Shown here: positions 1-8,311 of the stretch, piece after piece | Layout of the letters: each line of letters begins with the position of its first letter | Position numbering within the stretch: the stretch's first letter is position 1 | Assembly: GCA_900540375.1 (NCBI GenBank) | Contig: UQFS01000010.1 | Span: forward strand, 36,047-100,046 | Direction: 5' to 3' | Length of the DNA: 64,000 nucleotides | DNA from: an uncultured Prevotella sp. | GTDB taxonomy: Bacteria > Bacteroidota > Bacteroidia > Bacteroidales > Bacteroidaceae | The notes under the pieces: generated by a model | What the model was told of the DNA's origin: nothing | Seen by the model: only the letters and a program-made list of their open reading frames with translations | The model's database searches: none | Translations under genes and position numbers: made by a program

Positions 1-2
1 GT

Positions 3-2720
3 ATCCTGCGCATGGACATCACCAGCGGTAGCGTCACGACGGCAGGCGGGGAGGGTGAGCACGCCGTGAAGAGTTGCTATACGCTGATGCGCGACTCACG
101 ACACCGGCTGTGGGCCGGGACGATGGAGGACATACGGGTCTATGACGAGAAATCCCATCTGTTCCGGCCCGTATGCCATACGGGTGTGCTGGTACTGGAC
201 GTCGACGAGGACCGCAATGGCAATCTCTGGTTCTCCACGCAGGGCGCGGGACTCTATCGGCTGGACGCCCGCACGGGACGCTTCCGCCACTATATGCCTA
301 CACAGGCGGAAGGATCGCTGCCCTCATCGCAGGTGAACAGTATCGACATCGATGAGCGGGGACAGCTGTGGATCGCCACAAGCAACGGGCTTTGCTGCTA
401 CGACGCGCGCAGCGACCGCTTTCGTCGGGTGAACATTGCCGTGCCTTCTCAGGAGATGAACAGTGTAGTGTGTGATGGCTATACCCTTTGGATCGGCACC
501 ACGACAGGCTTGGTACGCTATATCGCCGGTGAGCCCACGAGGGTCTTCAACCGCTACGACGGCTTGACCAGCAATCAGTTTCAATCCAATGCAGCCTTGA
601 AAGCTTCCGACGGCAGTCTGTTCTTCGGCACGGTGAAAGGCTTCAGTACGTTCTTGCCCTACACGATACAGCTCAACCGCATGGCGCCACGGGTGTTCAT
701 CACAGCATTGGCGGTGCTCAACCAGCCACAGCGTGTCGGCTCGAAACTGCTGCCAGAGGCACTGGACGACATCCGTCAACTCGACTTAGGCTATAAGGAA
801 AATATGTTCACGCTGACCTTCTCGGCACTGAGCTATTGCGCGCCGGAGAAGAACCGCTTTGCCTATCGGCTCGACGGCTTTGACAACAGTTGGATCGAGG
901 CGGGCAACCGTCATACCGCCACCTATACCAATCTGCCTGCAGGAACTTATACGTTCCGCGTCAAAGCTACCAACAACGACGGCATCTGGAGCCGTGAGGA
1001 AGCGCGGCTGGTCATCGTGGTGCATCCGCCATTTTGGTGGTCGCTGCCTGCCAAGCTGTTTTATCTGGCTGTGTTGCTACTCCTTATTTATTATTATACT
1101 CAATTCAGATTGCGCCGTGCCGAGCGTCGTCACCAGCGTGAGATGCAGCGGCTCAGCGAGCAGAAAGCCGCCGAGGTACGTGAGGCGCGCCTGCGCTTCT
1201 TCACGATGATCGCCCACGAGATACGTACACCGGTCACGCTGATCATCGGACCCTTGGAGAAGCTGATGCAGAAAAAAGAGGCGCGGGCTTCCGACGACCT
1301 GAACATCATCGACCGCAATGCCCACCGGCTCTTGGAACTCGTCAATCAGTTGCTCGACTTCAACAAGGTGGAGCATGGCTTTGAACTCCACTTCGAGCGC
1401 CAGTCCATTGCGGCCATCATGCATGCAGTGGCTGAGCGTTTCCGTCCCTCTATGGAGCAGCGGGGCATCACCCTCGACGTGACTTATCCGCCGCAGGACT
1501 TCCTCGCTGTCGTAGACGCAGAGGGACTGACCAAGATCATCAGCAACCTGATGACCAACGCCACGAAATATACCCACGACCATGTAGACCTTTGCTGCCA
1601 TGTTGATGCGGCTGCGGGACGCTACACGATCAGTGTAGCGGACAATGGAGCGGGCATCAGCGCTGAGGACCGTGAGAAGATCTTCCGTCCTTTCTTCCAG
1701 GCCAAGGACAACAAGCCGGGCACGGGTATCGGCCTTTCCATCGTGCAGAACCTCGTGGAGGCACACGATGGGGAGATCAGCGTGGAGTCGGAACCCGGAC
1801 GGGGCACCCGCATGATTGTGAAGCTGCCCGTCACGCCTGTGCCGAGTCTGTCCAGTCTCACAGAGGAGACGACAAAAGCAGTGAAAACTGAAGGCGAGGA
1901 TGAAGAGACAAAAGAGGGAACAGTTGCTGATGCAAAGATGATGGCTGAGGCTAAGGATCAGAAAGAGCAGAGCGCACAGCAGGAGACGGTGCTCATCGTG
2001 GAGGACGATCCTGACATGAGCCACTACATCGCGAAGAACTTCCAACCTCATTATCAGGTGCTGACGGCCGGCAACGGATGTGAGGCACTCGACGTCTTGT
2101 CAAAACATGCTGTGACGCTGATCGTCAGTGACTGGATGATGCCGGAGATGGACGGAGCATCGCTGTGCCGCAGCGTAAGGAGTGACGCCCGTACGAGTCA
2201 CATCCCCTTCATCATGCTCACGGCCAAGACCGATGATGCCAGCAAGACGGAGAGTATGGACTGCGGCGCCGACGCTTTCATCGAGAAGCCTTTCTCCATG
2301 CAGTATCTCGAAGCTTGCATCCGCAACATGATTGCCATGCGTCGCCGGCTGATGCAGCGCTTTGCCGCCACGCCCACCGAGCCGGTACCTGAGTTGGCCA
2401 AGGCACCGATGGACAACGCGCTGTTGCGGCAAATGAATGACATCATAGAGGAGAACATAGACAATCCCGACTTCAACGTGCAGATGTTGGCCGAGCGGCT
2501 CAACATCAGTCGTTCGGGACTTTTTGCCAAGGTGAAGGCGATCACTGACACCACGCCCAACGAGATGATCCAGATCGTCCGTCTGCGCAAGGCTGCCCGT
2601 CTGCTCAAGACCAAACAGTACCGTGTCTCAGAAGTCGCCTATCAGGTGGGCTTCAACAACCCGTCTTATTTCTCAAAGTGTTTTCAAAAGCAGTTTGGGG
2701 TGAAGCCTGGAGAGTATTAG
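3..2720 (+). CDS. Hybrid two-component system sensor/regulator (HTCS), 5'-truncated by the window edge
   Basis: The reading frame is open from the left edge, so the true start lies upstream; HTCS proteins are usually about 1300-1400 residues and 902 follow the first in-frame ATG at 12. Counting from that ATG, the order is: propeller repeats (~1-220), a Y_Y_Y immunoglobulin-like domain (~265-335), one membrane helix (~340-362), a histidine kinase with phospho-acceptor His402 in HEIRTP, an ATPase domain (NLMTNATKYT, DNGAGI, GTGIGLSI), a receiver domain with Asp707 in SDWMMPEMDG, and a C-terminal AraC helix-turn-helix. Proteins of this family sense oligosaccharides in the periplasm and activate polysaccharide-utilisation genes. 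The convergent GH127 gene suggests an arabinose-containing ligand, but that is inference. An acidic, Lys-rich linker separates kinase and receiver. Confidence 0.95.
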   Translation: MLRMDITSGSVTTAGGEGEHAVKSCYTLMRDSRHRLWAGTMEDIRVYDEKSHLFRPVCHTGVLVLDVDEDRNGNLWFSTQGAGLYRLDARTGRFRHYMPTQAEGSLPSSQVNSIDIDERGQLWIATSNGLCCYDARSDRFRRVNIAVPSQEMNSVVCDGYTLWIGTTTGLVRYIAGEPTRVFNRYDGLTSNQFQSNAALKASDGSLFFGTVKGFSTFLPYTIQLNRMAPRVFITALAVLNQPQRVGSKLLPEALDDIRQLDLGYKENMFTLTFSALSYCAPEKNRFAYRLDGFDNSWIEAGNRHTATYTNLPAGTYTFRVKATNNDGIWSREEARLVIVVHPPFWWSLPAKLFYLAVLLLLIYYYTQFRLRRAERRHQREMQRLSEQKAAEVREARLRFFTMIAHEIRTPVTLIIGPLEKLMQKKEARASDDLNIIDRNAHRLLELVNQLLDFNKVEHGFELHFERQSIAAIMHAVAERFRPSMEQRGITLDVTYPPQDFLAVVDAEGLTKIISNLMTNATKYTHDHVDLCCHVDAAAGRYTISVADNGAGISAEDREKIFRPFFQAKDNKPGTGIGLSIVQNLVEAHDGEISVESEPGRGTRMIVKLPVTPVPSLSSLTEETTKAVKTEGEDEETKEGTVADAKMMAEAKDQKEQSAQQETVLIVEDDPDMSHYIAKNFQPHYQVLTAGNGCEALDVLSKHAVTLIVSDWMMPEMDGASLCRSVRSDARTSHIPFIMLTAKTDDASKTESMDCGADAFIEKPFSMQYLEACIRNMIAMRRRLMQRFAATPTEPVPELAKAPMDNALLRQMNDIIEENIDNPDFNVQMLAERLNISRSGLFAKVKAITDTTPNEMIQIVRLRKAARLLKTKQYRVSEVAYQVGFNNPSYFSKCFQKQFGVKPGEY

Positions 2721-2741
2721 TCTTGCAGCCTAACCAACCAG

Positions 2742-2806
2742 CCTCACCCCCTAACCCCTCTCCAAAGGGAGAGGGGAGTGATATGCTGCAAGGGACGAAA
2801 GAGGAC
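2742..2806. repeat. Dispersed intergenic repeat with C/G-rich hairpin (copy 1)
   Basis: A 9-bp perfect stem, CCCCTCTCC/GGAGAGGGG with an AAAG loop (2755-2776), is followed by a tail containing GTGATATGCTGCAAGGGACG. The same hairpin plus tail recurs at 8051-8111, and a diverged form is at 57351-57390. Here it lies between two convergent genes, where it could help terminate transcription from both sides. Confidence 0.75.
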
Positions 2807-2890
2807 ATTCTGCCTTTCCGTTGACAAAACGATGGCTTGGGTATTACCATTCTCTCCCTTTAGGGAGAGTTAGAGTGGGTCCATTCCACG

Positions 2891-5353
2891 TTACTTCACG
2901 CTCCACTCAAAGAGTCCGCAGGAGTATTTCGCGGGCTGCTTGACGTTGAGGCGGAGCACCTTAGTCTTTACGGGCGTGAAATGGACGGTGCAGGGCTGTC
3001 CTTTCTTTATGGGGTAGCAGTCGGCATCGGCCACCGGCTGCCACTGACCTTGTGCGTCTTGGTATTCAATGTTCCAAGACTCCGGAACCTTGCATCCGCC
3101 CCACGGTTGGTCGTCGTACCAGTAGACGGTGGCAGACTGTACTTGCTGTGGCTCTTGAAAGGTGTAGGTGATCCACTCCGTAGTTCCTTGTTTCGGCCAC
3201 CAATGGAAATAAGGCACTGAGCGGTCGTTCTCGTCGGCAGGTACCAGTCCGTCGGCAATACTCTTCATTGATGCTGAGGGTGTCGACGAGGCAATAGTGG
3301 CTTGCGAAGCCAGTGTGGCCGGTGTGGCCGGACGGGTGGCACGCACATCCTGCGGCATCCATACCTTCATGTTACCACTGCCACGATGGCACCAGGCGAA
3401 GTAGGGGATCAGCGTCAGCCGCTCGTCTGTTGTGGTCAGCCGTCCCTGCTTGTCGTAGGCCAGCAGCTGGACGTCGGTGGAGAGTGTGGTGATGTCCTGT
3501 GTATTGAAGAGCGTGAGTTGCTTTTGGCGGTCAGCGGGGATGAAGGCTGCCATCGGCTTCTCTCCGGCAGCGAACGTCGGACTTTGGTTGACGAGCATGC
3601 CCATGATGTCGAAGTTGTTGTCCGGCCACTCTGCGCAGTAGACCAACGGACCGCGCTCCACGGCGATCTGTCCGCGGTCGGCTATCACTTTATTATTCGC
3701 GCGTACGGTGCGCACGTCCATGTCGAAGTGGATGCCGACGACGTCCCCCTTCTTCCATGTGCGGTTGATGGTATAGTATCCGTCGGACTCCAGAGCGGCT
3801 TCCACCTTCTTGTCATTGACGAGCACAGCGTAGGCGGGACGCTTGGCGTCGGAATATTCATAGAGATCCGAGGGCACGGGATGTCCCTGCACCCATCCGG
3901 GGATGCGTATCTTTAGGTTGAAGCGTCCGGCCCGGTTGTTCTCGATCTTCAGTGCGATGTCGCCGTCCCAAGGGTATTGTGTCTCCTGGCTCAGCTTTAC
4001 CTCTTTGCCCCCGACTTTCATCGTGGCGCTGTTGGCCAGGAAGAGGTTGACATAGAGGTTGCGGTCCTTCACGGCATAGACATATCCCGGCAGTGAGGGG
4101 ATGAAACGGCAGATGTTGCTCGGGCAGCAGGCACAGCCGAACCACGGCTGGCGCTGATGCTGTCCCATGGACTCTAATGGATTGGGGTAGAAGAACTTTC
4201 CGCCGTCGAGGCTCACTCCACTGATGAGACCATTGTAGAGCGTGCGCTCCAGCACATCGTAGTATTTCGACTCGCCGTGGAGCAGGAAGAGACGATAGTT
4301 GACATACACGTTGCCAATGGCGGCGCAGGTCTCGGCATAGGCACTCATATTGGGCAACTCATAGTTGGCGCCGAAGGCTTCACCGTTGTTCGTGGCTCCG
4401 ATGCCGCCGGTGATATAGAGTTTCTTGCTGACGATGTTGTCCCAGATGCGGTCGATGGCGTGGATGTAAGCCGTGTCGCCGGTGAGCGCAGCAACGTCGG
4501 CCATGCCCGCATACATATAAGCGGCGCGAACGGCGTGACCGACAGCCTCGTCCTGATCAACTACCGGCTTGTGGCTTTGAGAGTATTCTGAGCGCCCCTG
4601 CGTCTTACCGCGATAGTCGAGGAAGAACTTTGCCTCATCGAGATATTTGCGTTGTCCGGTGACGAGATAGAGCTTGCAGAGTGCCATCTCGGCAATCTGA
4701 TGTCCCGGTACCACGCAGGCTTGCCCCGGTTTTGTCCCAACCTCACGGCAGACGCAGTCGGCATAGCGGATGGTGATGTCGAGGAAGTGGCGGCTGCCTG
4801 TGGCCTGGTAGTGTGCAATGGCGGCCTCTGCCATGTGTCCGAGATTATAGAGCTCATGGCTGAGATCCTCTTCTTTCGACCACCGCTTGTCACCAGCCCA
4901 CTCGTGGGGATGTTGCGGGTTTTGTGTTCTGGCAGTATAGAGATACCCGTCGGGCTCCTGCGCACTGCCGATGATGGTGATCACGCTGTCGATATAGCGT
5001 CTCAGCTTGGCGTCGGGATAGGTCTGGAGAATATAGCTGGCTCCCTCAATGGTCTTGTAGGGATCGGTGTCGTCGAAGCTGAAACCGGTGACGGGAAACA
5101 CCTTTGACGGGTCTTTGAGGTGTGTGGCGGCATGCTCAAAGTTCTTGTAGCGTCCTGTCTCCTCGCATTTGCTGAAGGCGAGCGGTATGGTGACCTTGCG
5201 GCTGGCTTCAAGCCTTTGTCCCCAGAAGCTGTTGGGAGCCACCTTCACGGAGGTAAATGTCACGGGTGTGATCGGATAGCCACCGAGTCGCTTCTGTGCC
5301 TGGGTGGGCAGCAGCATGACTATGGTGGCGGCGAATGTCAAAAGTCGTTTCAT
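2891..5353 (-). CDS. Secreted GH127 beta-L-arabinofuranosidase (DUF1680 family) with C-terminal discoidin-like domain
   Basis: The start was set at the Met of MKRLLTFAATIVMLLPTQAQ, a clear signal peptide, rather than an ATG 78 nt upstream; this gives 820 residues. GH127 enzymes remove beta-L-arabinofuranose using a cysteine nucleophile held by a zinc site. The matching residues are visible: Glu341 and Cys343 in AETCAAIG, and Cys409/Cys410 in FGCACCPSN. The family core is usually about 600-650 residues; the extra C-terminal ~120 residues resemble an F5/8-type carbohydrate-binding fold. The gene is monocistronic, convergent with the hybrid regulator, and has a TAACTTTGC promoter box 33 nt upstream of the start. 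The fold and catalytic residues are well supported; the exact glycan is not known. Confidence 0.92.
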   Translation of the reverse strand: MKRLLTFAATIVMLLPTQAQKRLGGYPITPVTFTSVKVAPNSFWGQRLEASRKVTIPLAFSKCEETGRYKNFEHAATHLKDPSKVFPVTGFSFDDTDPYKTIEGASYILQTYPDAKLRRYIDSVITIIGSAQEPDGYLYTARTQNPQHPHEWAGDKRWSKEEDLSHELYNLGHMAEAAIAHYQATGSRHFLDITIRYADCVCREVGTKPGQACVVPGHQIAEMALCKLYLVTGQRKYLDEAKFFLDYRGKTQGRSEYSQSHKPVVDQDEAVGHAVRAAYMYAGMADVAALTGDTAYIHAIDRIWDNIVSKKLYITGGIGATNNGEAFGANYELPNMSAYAETCAAIGNVYVNYRLFLLHGESKYYDVLERTLYNGLISGVSLDGGKFFYPNPLESMGQHQRQPWFGCACCPSNICRFIPSLPGYVYAVKDRNLYVNLFLANSATMKVGGKEVKLSQETQYPWDGDIALKIENNRAGRFNLKIRIPGWVQGHPVPSDLYEYSDAKRPAYAVLVNDKKVEAALESDGYYTINRTWKKGDVVGIHFDMDVRTVRANNKVIADRGQIAVERGPLVYCAEWPDNNFDIMGMLVNQSPTFAAGEKPMAAFIPADRQKQLTLFNTQDITTLSTDVQLLAYDKQGRLTTTDERLTLIPYFAWCHRGSGNMKVWMPQDVRATRPATPATLASQATIASSTPSASMKSIADGLVPADENDRSVPYFHWWPKQGTTEWITYTFQEPQQVQSATVYWYDDQPWGGCKVPESWNIEYQDAQGQWQPVADADCYPIKKGQPCTVHFTPVKTKVLRLNVKQPAKYSCGLFEWSVK

Positions 5354-5385
5354 ATAATTAATCTGTATATTAGGATTTTCTTTCT

Positions 5386-5394
5386 GCAAAGTTA
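5386..5394 (-). promoter_or_regulatory. Bacteroidota -7 promoter box for the GH127 gene
   Basis: TAACTTTGC on the minus strand matches TAnnTTTG. It lies 33 nt upstream of the chosen ATG, which supports that start over the longer frame. The -33 element is only loosely conserved. Confidence 0.6.
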
Positions 5395-5645
5395 CGCTAT
5401 TATTTCCAAACCACACGCAACGATCGTCCAAGAATTATGCAAGAATCGTACAAAAGAGGTAAGATGGTCCCTGGAAGGGATGCACCATGAATAACAGTCG
5501 GTCGTAAGTTATATATTCTCCATGTTCGGTTATTCTTTATTCCACGTAGCGGAGCGTTAACCAAAATTCTAACGCTCTTATGACAGAGCAATGTTGAGGG
5601 GATTGCAATTCCCTCCCTTTGGGGAGGGTTAGGGAAGGGCTTGCG

Positions 5646-5872
5646 TTTTGTTGGATAAACTGACAAAAATCGGGCGCTGAGAATGCGATCTTTGCGAGCA
5701 AGAGGCCTCTCGGTCGATTTTTTGCGAATTTTCGACGTTTTAGTAATGTACTGATTTACAAGGCTGTATGAAAAATGACGATTTTGCGGTCTTATCAGAA
5801 AGGTACTTTGACCAAAAATTCTCTAGAGAATTTTTGGTCAAAGTACCTTTTTGATCGTGTCATCTCGGCTTT
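5646..5872 (-). repeat. Structured intergenic element, copy A (52-bp perfect palindrome)
   Basis: Positions 5799-5850 form a perfect 52-bp palindrome centred on TCTCT|AGAGA. With one wobble the stem extends to 5794-5855. Read on the minus strand the whole element aligns with 38372-38597. The palindrome is conserved, then comes a diverged ~60 bp, then CGAAAATTCGCAAAAA at an identical 90-nt distance from the centre, then a final block ending GTCAGTTTATCCAACAAAA. Both copies sit between two genes that run in the same direction as the element. The function is unknown; candidates are a small mobile element or a structured RNA. Confidence 0.85.
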
Positions 5873-6051
5873 CTGATAGTGAGAAAAAGGCTTTTTGATG
5901 GCATGACTCCACTGTTTTGAGTGAAAAACAGTGCTTTTTGCCTCTTTCGACCATGGTTTTGGCGTTCAGAGCTCTTTCTTTCCTCTCTGGAATGAAAGGA
6001 AATCCTGACAGACTTTTGTCAAGGAAAATACGAACATGATTCCTTATTCTG

Positions 6052-7935
6052 TTACGCTCTCAGCGCCCGTGTGGCATTGAGCACGCAGAGGACCATCACA
6101 CCGACATCACCGAAGACGGCGAGACCCATGCCTGCCAGACCGAGGGCAGCGAGGACGAGGATGGCAACCTTCACGCCGATGGCAAAGCCAGCGTTCTGCC
6201 GGGCGATGCGCAGCGTGTGGCACGCTATGCGGATGGCTACGGCGATCTTCGACGGCTTGTCGTCCATGAGCACCACGTCGGCGGCCTCGATGGCAGCGTC
6301 ACTGCCCAAGGCTCCCATGGCGATGCCTACGTCGGCACGCGCTAAGACCGGTGCGTCGTTGATGCCGTCACCGACAAAGGCAAGACTTGTTCCCGCCGGT
6401 TTCTCACACAGCAGACGCTCTACATGCTCTACCTTGTCGGCAGGCAGCAGTCCGGCGTGATATTCGTCGAGACCGAGCGCGTCGGCTACGAACATTCCCA
6501 CTTGCTCATGATCGCCCGTGAGCATCACCGTACGCTGTACGCCGAGACGCTTCAGACTGGCTATGGCCTCACGGGCGTCGGGCTTCACCTGATCGGAGAT
6601 GACGATATGTCCGGCGTAGCTTCCGTCGACGGCGACATGCACCACGGTGCCCACATGTCCCTGGCATTTCACGCAGCTGTGCACCTCGGCACCCACCTTG
6701 CGCATCATCTTCTCATTGCCTACGCAGACGCGATGACCGTTGATCATGGCCTGCACACCATAGCCTGCTACCTCCTCGATGTCCTCGACGCGGCAGTGGT
6801 CGTGCTCGTCGGGGTAGGCCTGACGCAGTGCCGCGGCGATGGGGTGGGTGGAGAAGCGCTCCACATGGGCTGCGAGATGGAGCAGTGCGTTGGCATCCAT
6901 CCGGTCGGGGTGTACGGCATCAACGGCGAAGACACCCTTGGTCAGCGTGCCGGTCTTGTCGAATACCACCGTGGAGCAGCGCGCAAGGACATCCATATAG
7001 TTACCACCCTTGATGAGGATACCGCGACGCGACGCTCCGCCGATGCCGCCGAAGAACGTCAGAGGCACCGAGATGACCAGGGCGCACGGACAGCTGACCA
7101 CCAAGAACGTCAGCGCACGATAGAGCCACGTGCCGAAGGTGTCGGCATAGCTCGGGGCGAAGAAGGGCGGGATGAAGGCCAGGGCAAGCGCCATGAACAC
7201 CACGATGGGCGTGTAGACATGGGCAAAACGGGTGATGAAATTCTCGCTCCGTGACTTGTTGGCACTGGCGTTCTCCACGAGGTCTACGATCTTCGAAGCT
7301 GTGGACTCGCCGAAACTCTTCGTGGTCTTGATGCGCAGCACGCCGGAGATGTTGACACAGCCGGAGATGACCTCTCCGCCAACGTCCACGCCGCGTGGTA
7401 TGCTCTCACCGGTGAGTGCTACGGTGTCGAGGCTGGAGCTGCCCTCAATGACGGTGCCGTCAAGTGGGATCTTCTCGCCGGGCTTCACCACGATGGTCTC
7501 GCCGACCTTCACGTCAGCGGGGGGCACGACGGTGACCTGACCTCCGCGCTCTACGTTGGCGGTGTCGGGGCGGATGTCCATGAGCTTGGTGATCGACTCG
7601 CGGCTGCGATCCTCGGAATAGTCCTCAAAGAGTTCGCCTACCTGGAAAAACAACATCACAAAGACAGCCTCGGGAAACTGTGGTTCGGCGCCGGGGAGGA
7701 AGCCGATGAGCAGGGCGCCGATGGTGGCTACCGCCATAAGGAAGTCCTCGTCAAACGGGTCGCCCTCACGGATGCCTTCCCATGCTTCGCCCAGTACGTC
7801 GTAGCCTACGATGAGGTAGGGAACGAGGAATACTGACAGTTGTCCCCATACGGGCATCGCTATATTACGGGTCACGAGCCATGCAGCCAACAGGAGCACG
7901 GCAGACAGAATGATTCTCAGCAGTTTCTTGTTCAT
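6052..7935 (-). CDS. P1B-type heavy-metal ATPase, Zn/Cd/Pb exporter class
   Basis: This is an inner-membrane pump driving efflux of divalent soft metals. The start is placed at MNKKLLRII (627 residues), 28 nt from a TACCTTTGC box. Visible hallmarks are the CPC metal site in the membrane (SCPCALVIS, ~281-283), phosphorylated Asp326 in DKTGTLT, TGES in the actuator domain, the P1B-specific HP pair (STHPIAAAL) and GDGINDAP. Near the C-terminus a Lys (GVKVAIL) and an Asp (FGDVGV) match the residues that distinguish ZntA-like zinc/cadmium pumps. Unlike most relatives it has no N-terminal CxxC metal-binding domain. A CVKC pair sits instead in the nucleotide-binding domain. The gene stands alone; no metal-responsive regulator is adjacent. 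Confidence 0.92.
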   Translation of the reverse strand: MNKKLLRIILSAVLLLAAWLVTRNIAMPVWGQLSVFLVPYLIVGYDVLGEAWEGIREGDPFDEDFLMAVATIGALLIGFLPGAEPQFPEAVFVMLFFQVGELFEDYSEDRSRESITKLMDIRPDTANVERGGQVTVVPPADVKVGETIVVKPGEKIPLDGTVIEGSSSLDTVALTGESIPRGVDVGGEVISGCVNISGVLRIKTTKSFGESTASKIVDLVENASANKSRSENFITRFAHVYTPIVVFMALALAFIPPFFAPSYADTFGTWLYRALTFLVVSCPCALVISVPLTFFGGIGGASRRGILIKGGNYMDVLARCSTVVFDKTGTLTKGVFAVDAVHPDRMDANALLHLAAHVERFSTHPIAAALRQAYPDEHDHCRVEDIEEVAGYGVQAMINGHRVCVGNEKMMRKVGAEVHSCVKCQGHVGTVVHVAVDGSYAGHIVISDQVKPDAREAIASLKRLGVQRTVMLTGDHEQVGMFVADALGLDEYHAGLLPADKVEHVERLLCEKPAGTSLAFVGDGINDAPVLARADVGIAMGALGSDAAIEAADVVLMDDKPSKIAVAIRIACHTLRIARQNAGFAIGVKVAILVLAALGLAGMGLAVFGDVGVMVLCVLNATRALRA

Positions 7936-7962
7936 CGCTTTCTTCGTTTTTTGTTTCTGGGT

Positions 7963-7971
7963 GCAAAGGTA
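7963..7971 (-). promoter_or_regulatory. -7 promoter box for the metal ATPase
   Basis: TACCTTTGC on the minus strand matches TAnnTTTG and lies 28 nt upstream of the ATG at 7935. It falls inside the longer alternative frame, which favours the shorter protein. Confidence 0.55.
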
Positions 7972-8050
7972 AGAAGTTTGGCGTGCAACCGGGTTGCAAA
8001 CTTGCCTCACCCCCGTACCGAGCCTCACCCCCGTGCCCCTCTCGAAAAGG

Positions 8051-8111
8051 CCTCACCCCCGTGCCCCTCTCCAAAGGAGAGGGGAGTGATATGCTGCAAG
8101 GGACGAAAGAA
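8051..8111. repeat. Dispersed intergenic repeat with C/G-rich hairpin (copy 2)
   Basis: Same hairpin (stem 8064-8072 / 8076-8084, loop AAA) and same tail as 2742-2806. It is preceded by two incomplete copies of its left end. The junction is divergent, so termination alone does not explain its position. Confidence 0.75.
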
Positions 8112-8246
8112 GGGGGTGAACTGATGATGGTACTGCAAGGGACGAAAGAAGGACGTGAACTGTCAAAACCAATAAGTATTGCTGCTGATATTGATTTTCT
8201 TTCCATCTTTTTGCTTTATTGAATGACAAGGTAAGGGATAAAACCG

Positions 8247-8255
8247 TATATTTGC
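8247..8255 (+). promoter_or_regulatory. -7 promoter box for the helix-hairpin-helix gene
   Basis: TATATTTGC matches TAnnTTTG and lies 56 nt upstream of the ATG at 8312. Confidence 0.5.
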
Positions 8256-8311
8256 AAGCAGGAAGCGGCACGGAGAGACGGTGCTGCGGTTAACCAGTAA
8301 ACGGAAGTACG

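Larger units (their letters stand above)
5354..6051. other. 698-bp intergenic region between the ATPase and GH127 genes
   Basis: I see no credible gene here. From left to right it holds the GH127 promoter box, a G/C-rich hairpin of the CCTCCC...GGGAGG type (5609-5628), a long structured element (5646-5872, listed separately), and a 9-bp hairpin CACTGTTTT/AAAACAGTG (5910-5933) followed by CTTTTT on the plus strand. Weak similarity to the second copy of the element extends out to about 5990. Confidence 0.7.
7936..8311. other. 376-bp divergent intergenic region with repeat fragments
   Basis: No gene is apparent. The region holds the ATPase promoter box, a short palindrome TGCAACCGGGTTGCA (~7984), three successive partial copies of CCTCACCCCCGT (from 8005, 8023 and 8051), two copies of CTGCAAGGGACGAAAGAAGG-like sequence (~8093 and ~8134), and the promoter box for the next gene. 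Confidence 0.7.

Noticed and set aside
1077..2051. A 324-codon open frame on the minus strand inside the hybrid regulator
   Set aside because: The opposite strand encodes the kinase domain with intact motifs; the antisense product resembles no family.
5910..5939. Hairpin CACTGTTTT/AAAACAGTG with following CTTTTT as terminator of the metal ATPase
   Set aside because: The T-run is on the plus strand, but the ATPase gene is transcribed on the minus strand, so the polarity is wrong for that gene.
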